Positions 1-10,900 of a stretch of 64,000 nucleotides of DNA are shown here, piece after piece; position 1 is the stretch's first letter; each line of letters starts with the position of its first letter. A program made the position numbers and the translations under genes. The notes below the pieces were generated by a model that was not told the origin of the DNA, searched no databases, and saw only the letters and a program-made list of their open reading frames with translations. Location: the NCBI GenBank assembly GCA_017562135.1, contig QEYB01001326.1, positions 1 through 64,000 of the forward strand, read 5' to 3'. Source of the DNA: Dipylidium caninum. Taxonomy: Eukaryota; Platyhelminthes; Cestoda; Cyclophyllidea; Dipylidiidae.

Positions 1-10
1 TAAGCCCTAC

Positions 11-1863
11 ATCTCTGCCTCAGCCTCTGCTTCGGCTGCTATACGAGCCTGTAAGATAGACGAAAATACAACGAAATTAGAAATAGATAACATGAAGAAA
101 CACAGACAAGAACATACCCATATTAAAAATGAAAAGACAGGAAGAATAAATTTCGGATAGTAAAAACGTGGCTGTAATAACATAAGGGGGTTAGCGTTAT
201 GAACACCCATAACAGTTAAAATAGAGTACCTAATACCGTCACCGGCTGTATAAAGACAGCAACGAAAAAGTAAAACATGATAAAAAGGACCAATGTAAAA
301 GGGTTTGAGTGAAAACTGGTACAAAACCTGTTCGGCATCAGCAAGGGTACGAAGACGGAAGCATTCGGAAGCTGCAGGGCTGCATATTTCGGCCTCAAGC
401 CTGAAATGCGCACGCTGTCGCTCCAACTCCTCCAACTCAATTCGTCTTCGGCGTTCCACCAGTTCCACGCCCATTGTCTCTGCTGCCGAATAAGCTTTGC
501 TGATTTTTCACCGACTGTAAGAAAACATCAAATTAACTAAACAAATTACTGCAAAACCGGACGAAAATATAACGAAAACCAAGTCATCTTACGGAAACCA
601 GAATTATTTTCCGAAATGGGTCTGAATATAAACTACTCGTTTATTTTATAACAAATGTGTTGGCATTTGGCCTGATAGGCCAGCGTCGAACTGCGACTAC
701 CGCGCTTACTAGAGCACTAAAGTATCACACAGGTACACAAATTAATTAGAATGAGAACAAACATTAGAAATATTCCATGAAGACAAAAACATCTCAGAAC
801 ACAGTGAATTATTTCCGAAATAAGATAGAGAAATTGGAGAAAATAGAAAACACGGAGAAGTAAGTGATGTGTGTACCTGAAGCTGGTAGGCTAGTTCGGC
901 CTTCGCCTTTAGAGTGCGCACCTCACGATCGCAAGAAGCGCGACGAAGTGCAAGATCACGCTGGGCACGAGCGATCAAGGCCTCGTTACGCAACTGCTCT
1001 GCCGTCCGCGCCTCCTCTGCCTGCGCTGAACGAATACCCGCGTCCCTTTGCGCCTCCGCCTCTCCGATCCGTGCGTCACGTTTAACTTGAGCCGTTCGTG
1101 CCATCCCGAGAGCTTCCAAATAGCCCTGCCACAATTGAATGTAGGGGTCAAAACGCCACGGTTAACCTTAACGCTTGCAAACTCACGCCTACTACACATA
1201 GCAAAGAGAATCTGTGCACCGATAAAACCGAGTAAGAAGAGCCAAAATTAAAAGCTTGTTTTGTATCGCCTTCATAATCAACACGCTTCCCGTCGAAATA
1301 TGGGCAGATCTTAAAGTCTTAGCCGCTAGCTTACAGACCAAAGCAATTCCAACATCTCTGACCTTAGAAAATTTCTGAAGAAAAATTTGCGACCTAATTG
1401 CATTATGCATTTGTAATCAAACACATCTCACCTCATCATCTTTGACGTCTTTAAGTGTATAGCTAACAACGCTGATACCCATATTGACGAGATCGGACGA
1501 GGCAACCTCGAAGACACTGCGAGAAAAGAGTTTACGATCTTTATAGATTTCTTCAACTGTCATGTTCCCCATAATGGCACGCTGATGACCTTCTAAGGTC
1601 TCCTTTGCGATCTCTTGGATTTCACTTTCTGTTTTTCCGAGAAATTGTTCACACGCTGCACTCAACATGTCCGAAATAAGGATGCCTTGAATTTTAAAAC
1701 CTGGTGGGGCCCCAAAAGGATGGAGCGTTACAGCTTTCATTAGCACAGCTTTGCGATTTTGCCATTTTTTATGAGAAATACGTTGTTTCGAAAATAAATT
1801 AGTTTACCTGGGCCCACACCAGTGGACAGTAATCGGGACTCCGTTACGTGTGTAAATTCGTGA
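11..1863 (-). CDS. FLOT1: flotillin-1 (partial; C-terminus off the left edge, first exons not found)
   Basis: Membrane-raft scaffold protein of the SPFH/band-7 family, anchored on the cytoplasmic face of the plasma membrane and endosomes. Exons in transcription order: 1863-1808 (contains [10 protein letters not shown]), 1700-1432 (SPFH core with [17 protein letters not shown] and [14 protein letters not shown]), 1125-877 ([23 protein letters not shown], ending AYQLQ), about 477-328 ([15 protein letters not shown]) and 48-11 (start of the Ala/Glu-rich coiled coil). From 1125 leftward the phases agree. The wording is closer to flotillin-1 than flotillin-2, especially [15 protein letters not shown]. 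Two oddities: the 1863-1808 donor phase does not match the 1700 acceptor by one base, and about 13 residues of the family are missing between AYQLQ and VELVER, so a microexon may lie in 478-876. The first exon, with the acylated N-terminus, was not recognised to the right. Identity is seen by motif; exon ends are inferred. Confidence 0.92.
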
Positions 1864-3209
1864 CTTTCGAATGAATCAAAGTCATAATATGAGGGAAATT
1901 TTAGTTAAAAATAAAATGAACAAACGGTAAAGGCTGCCAGGGACCGACAATTCGACAAAACTGTTAAAAATTTTTTCTAAAAAACTTTTGCCTCCATAGC
2001 TTTGTCCGAGCAGAAAATTTTTGCTAACTAAAACCTCTTATGAAATAGGACAAAGAGAATAATAAATCATAGGCTGTAAAGGGAGGTTTAGATGCTCAAT
2101 AATATAATAAAGCAGTTGTTTAATTGCCTAATGAAGGCGATGTTTAGAAAAATCAGGGAAAGGGACGTTCATGCCTTACCGGTTCAAGTCTTTGAATAAG
2201 GGGCAATTATGAAAAACCCGGCCACCTGCCGAACCATTTAAATAGGGGGGCCTATTGTAACAACATCCTAAGCCAAATGAGTGACTTGTATTCTTTACCA
2301 GATTACAACAAGCGCCTCTTTCGGGCCACCAAGTATAGGAAACCCCAACCCATATAGAACAAAACTGACCCCTTACGATGGCGCGCCCGAAGTGTTAGGG
2401 GCTGAATCGAAAGTACATTTAAAACACCGCTCAGACCGCCATAAAATTGGCGGTTTAAGTACCCTTAGTTGCCTTAAACAATATGTTAGGAATCAAAACA
2501 ATGTTTTTTGTGATGATAGGAAGAACCACTCTGATTATATTCGAAGGAATATTCTTTGCAAGCGCTTGCGTGGCTTTGCGCGTAAAAAGAGCAGTTCGAA
2601 TCGTGTTATTGCAATGAAAAGGTTGGTTACATGCCTCGTCCATTATTCTCTCCCCAGCGATACCGCGCTTTCATACTTAAGTGTTGATTGAAAACGAAGA
2701 ATGCAGTTAATTTGTGTTACGCACTTCTCATCCACTTCCAGATTCAGATAGGAGTTTCGACCGGCACATAATAGCAATTACGAGCAGGTTTCGTCACAAT
2801 GAATGAATTTGCAAAGGAATGGCACATCCTTAAATGCGTCATTTTCATTCCAAATTAACTGACAAGGATTTAGAGACTACGCCTAAATTCCGTAGAGTTT
2901 CGAGTCCGGTAAGATAATGTAACCAAAGATTAGATAAAAGCTCAACGTTTGTGGCAGCAACCAAATCATCAAAATAATGCTACGGATATTATCACTGTTT
3001 CCGAGGCGCATATAATCATTATGCGGCAATTATAGTAAGAATTGCGTTTATTGTGTTTTATACAAAGGTTCAACGCCTACCCCTTTCTCAACACTGTGCC
3101 TCGTCCCACTTAACTCGTCGAAAACATATTATTGGGTTGAACGACCAATGGGTAGCCCACCAACGAGTATGCCCACGGTTGCGTTTTGCACTGTAGATTC
3201 TCTTTCCAG
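1864..3209. other. gap between flotillin and the HDHD3 relic
   Basis: No exon recognised. The missing N-terminal flotillin exons (minus strand) or the first HDHD3 exon (plus strand, carrying the nucleophile Asp motif) could lie here. A 136-codon open frame on the plus strand (2281-2691) has no recognisable domain and looks like chance. Confidence 0.4.
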
Positions 3210-4024
3210 AACTTTAATCTTGCCTAGGGAGAGTTACGCACAGACGTATGCACGTTTTCCGGCCGAAAGCATTTAAACCATGATTCGCATGATGCGGTTA
3301 TTGAGTGACCCACTTCACCTCCGCATATGCCTCCGGTGAGGGGAGTGCCTAATTTTGGGCATTGACGTGTTGCTGCTAATTGTTGGTGGAACGAAGTTGT
3401 AGGTTTTATAAATTTCGTGAAATATATTTGGAGCTTGTCCAAACGTTTGTGCTGGGATCCTCACTTGGTGAAGCTTGTATTAGGCGTTGCCTTCCAGTAA
3501 ATGTTACCAACGATATTTACAATTGGTTTGCCTCCAGCGAGGCTTGGAACTTGTATCCCCGGCTCGATTGAGGGTTTGACAAAATTAGCAAATCTGGGAA
3601 TCCAATTGGCTATTCTTTCTAACTCCGATGATAGGACTCCTGTTATTCTGCAAACCCTAGGTCTCGACAGGTTTTTCTCAGTAAGTTTAAACATAATCTT
3701 GTCTTCTTCGTCATCGATTTCCCTTACCTCTATCTCAGTTCGTAGTTTTCTCGAGGGATTGTAACCACATAAAACCGGAAGCGGAAATCTTCCATTTGGT
3801 TTGTGGCCGTTTTCATGGTTTACCAAAGTGGTTGCGACTCCGTCATATAACGCAGCGTGGAATGTCGCAGTACGGCCATGTTGGTGACTCAGAAACTGGC
3901 GACTATTGGGGAGCACTAAATGCGGGTTGTTGGACGCGCCTTCCTTTTTAGCTCCGAGGAAGGTCAAAGTCGAGTTATGGGTCCCTTGTTACCAGAGACC
4001 GACTGCAATTCCGAGAAGCCATAA
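3210..4024 (+). pseudogene. HDHD3: HDHD3-like HAD hydrolase, disrupted
   Basis: Haloacid-dehalogenase-superfamily sequence matching HDHD3 almost end to end, but in several frames. Order: TLILPRESYAQTYARF (3211-3258), frame change at about 3259, then GRKHLNHDSHDAVIE, in-frame TGA at 3306, PNFGH, in-frame TGA at 3363, WWNEV, a 35-base GT-AG intron (3399-3433), LVQTFVLGSS and IYNWF, one extra base in the CCCC run near 3557, then GSIEGLTKLANLGIQLAILS followed by NSDDR (HAD motif II region, Ser-Asn), a 58-base intron (3681-3738), and KPEAEIF plus HVGDS and DY.GALNAG (motifs III/IV). A further +1 near 3937 would restore FLFSSEEG and a stop at 4022. The retained introns argue against a retrocopy. 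It is either a dead gene or an error-rich assembly patch. The N-terminal exon with the nucleophilic Asp was not seen. Family assignment is firm; status as a true pseudogene is less so. Confidence 0.8.
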
Positions 4025-6490
4025 CTTGCAGGGACAAAATTTCCTGCCTTGAGCAAATTTCGGAACGCATATAAAGTGAATAATGTCAGTCAGCGTTTAT
4101 TGTGTTTGTTAAATATATGTGTTTTGTTTCTGCTTTATCGAGTTACTGCGAACTTCTCTACCCTAATGATTGTGTTACATATTTTCTTATTTAACGCATT
4201 TGTTTTATTCCGTAACAACACCTTCTAATCGAGAGTCTGCCATTAACATACTATGCAGTATACCCTACATACAGCATTCTATTAACATCGGCGGTCATGG
4301 ACATTTTTTTAGCTTATGGGTAATTACTCAGCGCTTCGATGCAACGACACATTTCCAACTTATTCGCACGTCCATCATTTGTGTCAGTTAGGAATTTATT
4401 TAGACCATCAAATATACTGCTTTGAGCGATCCCATTGACAAATCGTGATGTAATTTAAGTTGTTTTCACATGGATGCCCAATGAAATTCCCAGGCGAACG
4501 AATATAGGACACGTAAAAGCTCTACCCGGCGAAAAATATATGTAAATCTTGCAAAATTTGATGCGATTTATCGCAATGGGATGAGTTCTCATTTAAAGGG
4601 CCTCCGTTTTGGATGCAGCTGTTTTGACTATCAGTTGTGATCTTTAAAATGCTCAAAATTCATCTTTGTGGTTTGAACGTTTGTTGGCTTTGCACGCCCT
4701 CGCCTGTCTCGTCTTAGGCAATTTGGTGGGCTGAGATAAAGGGACGTTCCCCTACGCTTGATTTGTTATTCCATTAGGCCTCAACTTCAAATACAAATAA
4801 CCCCAAGTGAGTAGCTTCAGTGACTTGACTCCGTGGAGCGGGCGGGTGTGCGTTCCTCGCGGGGCACACTTTTTACTGGCACGAAGTGGTCTTCTTCGTC
4901 GCTTTTTTCCTCCTCTCTCTGCTAAGTGAACGCGCTGACTACGAGGCACAACCCCCGATCCATCCGTGGATTATTTATGTTCACGTAAGCACCTAAAGTG
5001 AGGTTGGAGAGTTGCGCAACCACTCAGACTGACACCGATGGAAGATAATACCGATAGGCTCCCAGTTTGGCTGAAGACGATTTTGTTCCCCTCCCGTCCG
5101 TTTCTTCGTCCACCAAGTACATGCACGCCAACTGTTTCTGTACGCAAAAGCCCCCCATCAATTCTTAAATGCCAGCCACATCACGACAGAACACAAATAC
5201 AGTGGAGGAAAGCAAGCCGAATTTACGCAACAAGAATGTGGAAAGAACACTATGCTAATTGCCCTTCCTCAATGTTTTGCACTCCAGTTGTATCCCGTTT
5301 GACATCGGAAATGGTGCACTGTTGTAATGCCACCTCAGCTTGTGCATCGTTCACATCACAGTCGCCAAAAAGTGAAGCCGGCGAGGCCGAGGGAGCGGTG
5401 TAGATCAGGGAATAACGTTTTATCTTCTTGAGCGGCAATTTCGGAGGCTGAGGAGAGAGATATTGGGCTGAAATATTAAGATGAATGAACGAACTTAGTG
5501 ATCTGCCTATCTCGTGATATAGCCTTTATTCTCACTTAATGCTTTACCCACCAAATTTGTAGGCTTTTATTTGCTGACAACTAAAAAATTGCGAAAGTTA
5601 GAAAGACTAACTCCCCAATCCTACGTCAGTTGGCGAGCGCATTTGCCGATTGTTCAAATTCATAATCCCCTTCATACTTGTCACTTTTTCAATTCTGTTA
5701 GAAGAGATTAGAAAGTAATCACAAGATATTGAAGATGGATGAGGGAGGTAGTAAGAAGTAAAGTTGAAATTGGTCATAGCAAAAGTTGGGCGTTCAAGGC
5801 ACAAGAAGTGCTCACGCGTAATGAGACATCCTTTGCCAATTCGACTTCCTTCGTTTCGACACGCCGTGAATAGCCGGGGCTTTAAATAACCTTCTCGAAT
5901 TGCTTGATCTCCGCTCAATCGATGCGAAAGTTTATTGAACGTCCTAAGTCTATCGGCCTGATTTGTGTTTGCCATCTAAAATCGATTTGAGTTTACGCTA
6001 AGAAGGTTTTGGGACAAGTAAATGAGCTCCTGCCAGGCTGAAAGCTGAGATCTATCCAAATTAACCCACTTTCACTCTCAATAGTTCTCCGACTTTAACT
6101 ACAGCCTTTCTTATCGTAACATTTCGTGTAACAATCGTTTGATCACAAGGACGTTGTGATGTCGCCCAAGGACACGACTCAGATTGAGAGACCAAGAATT
6201 TTGATGGCGGCAGTCTCTAATGGGCCTAATGATGTTGTGTTTAATGGCAGAAAGTGTCACTTCCCTCAGCCTGTCTGTGATGTCAAGATCACCAAACACA
6301 TTTATAGTAAAGGAGTCGTGCCCATTTCCCCACCCTATCCAGTCGTCGGGAATGACTGACCATAAAAATATGTGATTTCATTTGCAGATTTTTATTTCCT
6401 CTTCCTCTGCCCTTCTTTATATCTACCGGAGTCTTGACTGATTTGGGCGTCTTCTCGTAGGCTTCAGTCTACCTCCTCACCTCGACCGGC
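4025..6490. other. gene-poor gap
   Basis: No assignable gene. One plus-strand frame (5038-5403, 121 codons, ATG start) encodes a Cys/Ser/Pro-rich peptide with no domain I recognise and no clear splice context. I treat it as unproven. No RNA gene, repeat array or transposon end was recognised. Confidence 0.4.
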
Positions 6491-6918
6491 ATGTCAACAC
6501 GCTTACTCCCAACCATCTCCGTTTTTGTTGCCGCAATCTTCTACCTTCACTTAGCCTATCTCCTTAACTTCGAACCCGCCTTCGGGTACCCTCAGTGGCT
6601 TCGAGTACGTGTCGGACTGCGTCTTGTGGGCACGGCGGGGCGCTAGCATTCGAATGCTGGCTGCAGGCGGCTTTGACATTTCACGTCACTGCGACAAACT
6701 TGGCGCTATTCTTTCGGGTTGCGGTTGTGCCCTTATGAGTATCCTCTCCCTGCCCATTAGAGCCCCTATTCACCCAGATAATGTCGCGCACCTGCACGAG
6801 ATCGCCTCCGCCTTCCCCAGCATTTTCGTGAGCCACTTCATCCACTGGGTCCTTGGACTGTCGTTCGGTTTGGCTTTCCTGGCATACACCTTCCCTGTCC
6901 TCGTGGCTCTTCCTTCGG
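6491..6918 (+). CDS. candidate multi-pass membrane protein, 5' exons
   Basis: Not recognised. An ATG at 6491 opens a frame starting MSTRLLPTISVFVAAIFYLH, which reads like a signal anchor or first membrane helix. A possible intron (6609-6666, donor gtgtcg, acceptor ctgcag) would join it in frame to a second exon with GFDISRHCDKLGAILSGCG, a hydrophobic stretch, VAHLHEIASAF and a strong helix (WVLGLSFGLAFLAYTFPVLV). That exon ends at a good donor (gtgaga at 6919). The short helices, conserved-looking His and Phe spacing, and an early small loop faintly recall the DRAM/TMEM150/FRAG1 group, but the match is too weak to name. Codon choice and hydrophobic patterning favour real coding. The link to the downstream exon at 7776 is not phase-consistent. 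Confidence 0.4.
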
Positions 6919-7775
6919 GTGAGACTTTTCGAAATTTACCTGTTACTTGCGACATGTCAGTAAGATCTCTGGCGGTGAATTCTTGCCACGGTCCTCCGGA
7001 GGACCCTCCTGTTCATAATGAAATAATCTGTTATTGGTGGGTGTCAAAACTGTCTTGAACGCAACAGTTAACGGTGCGTCTACTCTCTCCTCCCATCAAG
7101 GATAGCAGCCGGTGCGAGTGTAGGTCAACAATGCCGAAGTGCGTGCTGATGAACGAAGCTCCTTGCGAGTAAAATGACACCGTGATGAATATTTGCGAAC
7201 AGGGCCCACTTTCAGCTAGGCAAATGAATAATGTTCCTCAAAAGAAAAGCATTAACATCGGGCTAACAGCATAACTTCTGTTTGTCTGCATTGACCGCTA
7301 ACCGTGGAATGAAATGTCCTATCGGTGCGGAACTTGTTGCCAGTCAATGCAAGTATGCCTTTGGACCACAGTGCGGAAGACAGTAGACGTGGGCCACGAC
7401 CTAAGCTGCGAGTGTGGATGCGGCAGGGACGAGGGTGGACTGAGTAGAACGTGATAAAAGGAGCCTAACATTCGGCACCTTTGTTATTAGAGCATAATAA
7501 TGTATCCCATGCCTTGCCATTTTATATATGGCATTGTTGTAGAAGAAAAGGAAGTTAAGCGAACACCGAGCACGTTTGCATGGTATCTGCTAAGAGATGG
7601 GCCTATAATTGCCTCTTCAAATCTTCGCCTTGGAGTTCATAACTTGAGTGTGGGGTGTCAGGCAGCAGAGACATCGTGGGATATTGTGCGTCAATAGCGT
7701 AAGAAGATATTATTTTTTCACTCTCATCAATGGAATTATCGCCTAGATCGAACGGAGGCGTCCCTATTTGCGAGA

Positions 7776-7994
7776 ATGGTGACGTGGGCGGACAGATTCG
7801 CCTGTACAGGCTGGGGCCTTACATTGCTCTGCAAAGACATCAATTGGGCCTATTGGAAAGCTCAAGGCGTGGAATTTTGGATGCAAAATACGAATATCCT
7901 CGCTGAAGTGATCACAATCGCCTCCCTTGTCGTCGGCGCCAGCCTGCCATGGATAGGTAGAGTTACGAACGCCGAGCACCGGAAGAAAGAATAG
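7776..7994 (+). CDS. possible 3' exon of the membrane-protein candidate
   Basis: A 72-codon open frame ending in TAG at 7992. It holds a Trp-rich segment (WADRFACTGWG, INWAYWKAQGVEFWM) and a hydrophobic run (ILAEVITIASLVVGASLPWI) followed by a basic/acidic tail, as expected for the last helix and cytoplasmic tail of a multi-pass protein. It lies on the same strand as, and 0.86 kb beyond, the exon ending at 6918. I found no acceptor giving the phase needed for a direct join, so an intermediate exon is missing or the two are unrelated. Confidence 0.25.
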   Translation: MVTWADRFACTGWGLTLLCKDINWAYWKAQGVEFWMQNTNILAEVITIASLVVGASLPWIGRVTNAEHRKKE

Positions 7995-8875
7995 TGCCGT
8001 TGATCCATGATGCAAGTTTAATAGAATCTATTCTGAGCACGTTGAGTTGATTTTTTATGATTAACAGAGGCCATCCAAGTTATCACAATTTCTGATATCG
8101 CGATTTCGCTCAAGTAACAGGGTACAAGCCCATAGGTCGCGAAAACAATCCTAACGTATAAAGGTCCTAGAAGTCGAAACAGCTTAACGGCGTCAGTTTA
8201 ATACGCATTCCGACCCTTGAAAATTGGCGTAAATGGCGACGAGAACCCAATGCGATTCTCAGCTTTTATACTATCCTCGGATCAAACACAGAAAACAAAG
8301 GTTCGTAAGTAGTAGTCCATAAGTCTTTTAAAACAAAATAATATATTAATCTAAACAACATCAACCAAAAACCCAAGGGAAGTAACACTGATAAAGCAGA
8401 TGATAGGACGAGAGAAGCGGGTCCTCGAGGCACTACCAATTTTAACTGAAGTAGGAATATCCTCCCATATTAGTACTACAAATTATTGCCTTAGGGTCTG
8501 ACCGCAATATTCAATGCATAGAAAAATAGATCCATTGTAAAGCTTGTTGTATGCTATTAGCTTTGTAAGTGCATGCGGCTAGAGAATATTGCTAAAATAT
8601 AGTCTAGACAAGAACTATCCCGAAAATTGTTATAAATGTTCGATACAACCCGAGTCAGGGCCGTCCGAATACAGAATTGGCAATAAGACTAATGCCCGAC
8701 CGGGGGTGTGGTAAAATAATTGCTTGGAAGTCACCAAATGTAAAACCAGGATCCACAAAAGACACTTCTTTTTTTAGCAGGAGGTGAAAACGGATCTTTT
8801 AACAAAGAAATCAGGTCCATTTAACACAGGGTTTCTGTACATCACACAAGATACAGAAGGAGAAAGTGACCGTCA
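7995..8875. other. gap before CMC1
   Basis: AT-rich sequence with no open frame of note on either strand. It includes the 3' flank of CMC1, which is read leftward and ends at 8876. Nothing else is supported. Confidence 0.5.
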
Positions 8876-9902
8876 TTATCTATTGCCATAGGGCTCTGTA
8901 TCGGTTCGTCGTAGCATCTCTTTCGTAAAGTACCGCACACCGACCCCAGTTCGACGAAACTCCGCACGTAGTTTAAGGTACTCTTCTTCAAATTTCTTTA
9001 TCTGTTCAGGATCCTGAACTAGTCTGTGCGAAGAGAAACAGAGTTTTAACGGTCTTACCGAACAGAACATTATTGTTATAGACTGTAGTAAGCTTTCATG
9101 ATAATCGACTCGAATACGATATGAGATTTCGACCAGCCAGAAAAATGCTGATATGGTACTAATTTAGTAGTGGCAAAGAATCCTATACGTCATGGCATAG
9201 GGCTTCTTTCCCCATCTGTAAAACAACAAAATGGCACAGCTGACGTAACTAACAATACGCCTCAACACCATAAAACACAAATATGTTCCATCAATTCGAT
9301 AAACCCTAGACAGAAGCGCATATATCCCATTAACGTTGTATAATGTAATCCCGATCTTTTCTACCACAAAGTACAAAATCCATACTTAAGGAAAAGAGTG
9401 AAACCTCTAGCACCACCACATAAGCCCACTGCATGTTCGATGACTCGTGATTACACCCACTACCGTTAGATAAATGCGTTGCTCAGAACCTCATAGGCAA
9501 AGAAGTCTAAATACAAAACAGGTAGTGAAAATGAGTTAAAAGGATTGTTGCACGAGGGGATAGGGCATTGTGTAATCAAAAAGTAAGTACCTTAAGAATT
9601 AGTCAAAAGGCAATGCTGAGGTTTCCAAGAGGAAGGTCGATGGAGGAAGATGTAGCTTACGTGTTTTGACATTCATTTACCAAGGCAAGTTCCATTCTGC
9701 ATTTACGAGAGGGGATCCAACTAGTGTTATGGGCGCGGATGCAGGCTCGCCAGTGTCGCCATTCGCGTTCGCACAGATCGAACATTAGGCGCTCCCGTAC
9801 GAAGTTAGAGAACAGAGTACCTCGTTCCGTATCACCAATGTTACGGTCCTCCGGGTCTCCATAGCCTACTGGTCCGCCCTTATAGCCCTGGTAGAGTGCC
9901 AT
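8876..9902 (-). CDS. CMC1: COX assembly mitochondrial protein CMC1, twin CX9C
   Basis: Small intermembrane-space protein needed for early assembly of cytochrome c oxidase in mitochondria; family members bind copper and fold by the Mia40 disulfide relay. Two exons: 9902-9661 and 9023-8876, joined across a 637-base intron (donor gtaagc, acceptor ttcgcacag), phase 2 to 2. The sequence shows the twin CX9C: CEREWRHWRAC and CRMELALVNEC. It continues with the family tail DPEQIKKFEEEYLKLRAEF then RRTGV, equivalent to the DPAFYEECKMEYLKEREEF region of human CMC1. The total is 129 codons, slightly longer than human (about 106) because of an N-terminal Gly/Asp stretch. The ATG at 9902 is the first in frame. 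An extra upstream non-coding exon cannot be excluded. Confidence 0.9.
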
Positions 9903-10900
9903 AGACTAGGAGGTAACAGGCAGTGTTAAATCAGCATTTGAAGAAGGTACGCCATAGTTCGGAAAGCCGTGTTAGGCATCTCAATCACCGCATAGCTTTG
10001 GCATAAACTAGGGTCAAGGAGGTAAGACATGGCCATCACTATATGCATTCATCTCTATAGGATAGAATTCCCACTCTAAAACTAACACAAATATGATAGA
10101 CGCACGGAGTCAACGTTAACCAATAGCACACACGCAGACATATCGCAGCAACTGCTAGTCATTTTCTAAGAATCAATTAATGTGCGTGTTGTCATTCTAA
10201 GACATAGCTCAAACGCGTTATCAGCTTTCTTAAAGTACTTTAGAATAAACGATTTGTTTAACCTACAAAAATTAATAAATTTTGTGATAGCAACAAATAA
10301 GTTTTATGGGATTTTAAAACAAAATATTTTGCAACGATTTTATTAAGGCTACCTGTTTTGGTTTATTATGGGACAATGATGGGCGCCTTGATCGCATATA
10401 TACACTTTGACCTTGCCGCCTGCAGCCGTCGAAAGCTATTGGCCACTGGCTTGGCGTCACTGCCCTTCCCCTGATAATCCTGCTTCACTTTGTCGTGATC
10501 TTCTTATTTTCCCCAATTTTTACCATAACTTCCGGGTTCGATGCTACACTTGCCACGGCATCCCCATTTTTAGCAGCCCACGCATGCTTCATCTGCCTCA
10601 ACTATTGTGATCTGTCGCTATTTCTATAACCTAATCCCAATTCCGTACATACCTCATCGATGCTTATCAGTTTGTAAATTTAATTCATTTCATAATATAC
10701 TCAACCTTGCGATGTGGTATGTCACCAAGTGTCGTTCGGTGATGTTATCTACAATTACGCTTATCTTTTAATTGTCATTAGCTTCAATTATATTGGATTT
10801 CAATATTACATTTTGAAAGTTACTCTATTACTACCACTGTTTTCCTGTTTGATATTTGTCCTTAGCTTTCGTCACATCCCTTTTAGTCATCGTCTCATCT
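9903..10900. other. intergenic gap between divergent CMC1 and the sorting nexin
   Basis: About 1 kb separating two genes that point away from each other, so it should hold both promoters. It is AT-rich around 10250-10400. Frames at 10407-10610 and 10714-10986 are T-rich and look like chance. No clear TATA or CCAAT element was singled out. Confidence 0.4.

Noticed and set aside
2281..2691. 136-codon plus-strand open frame
   Set aside because: Basic, mixed composition with no family signal; likely chance.
3461..3967. 168-codon minus-strand open frame
   Set aside because: It is antisense to the HDHD3-like sequence, which explains the region far better by motif order. The minus-strand peptide has no domain.
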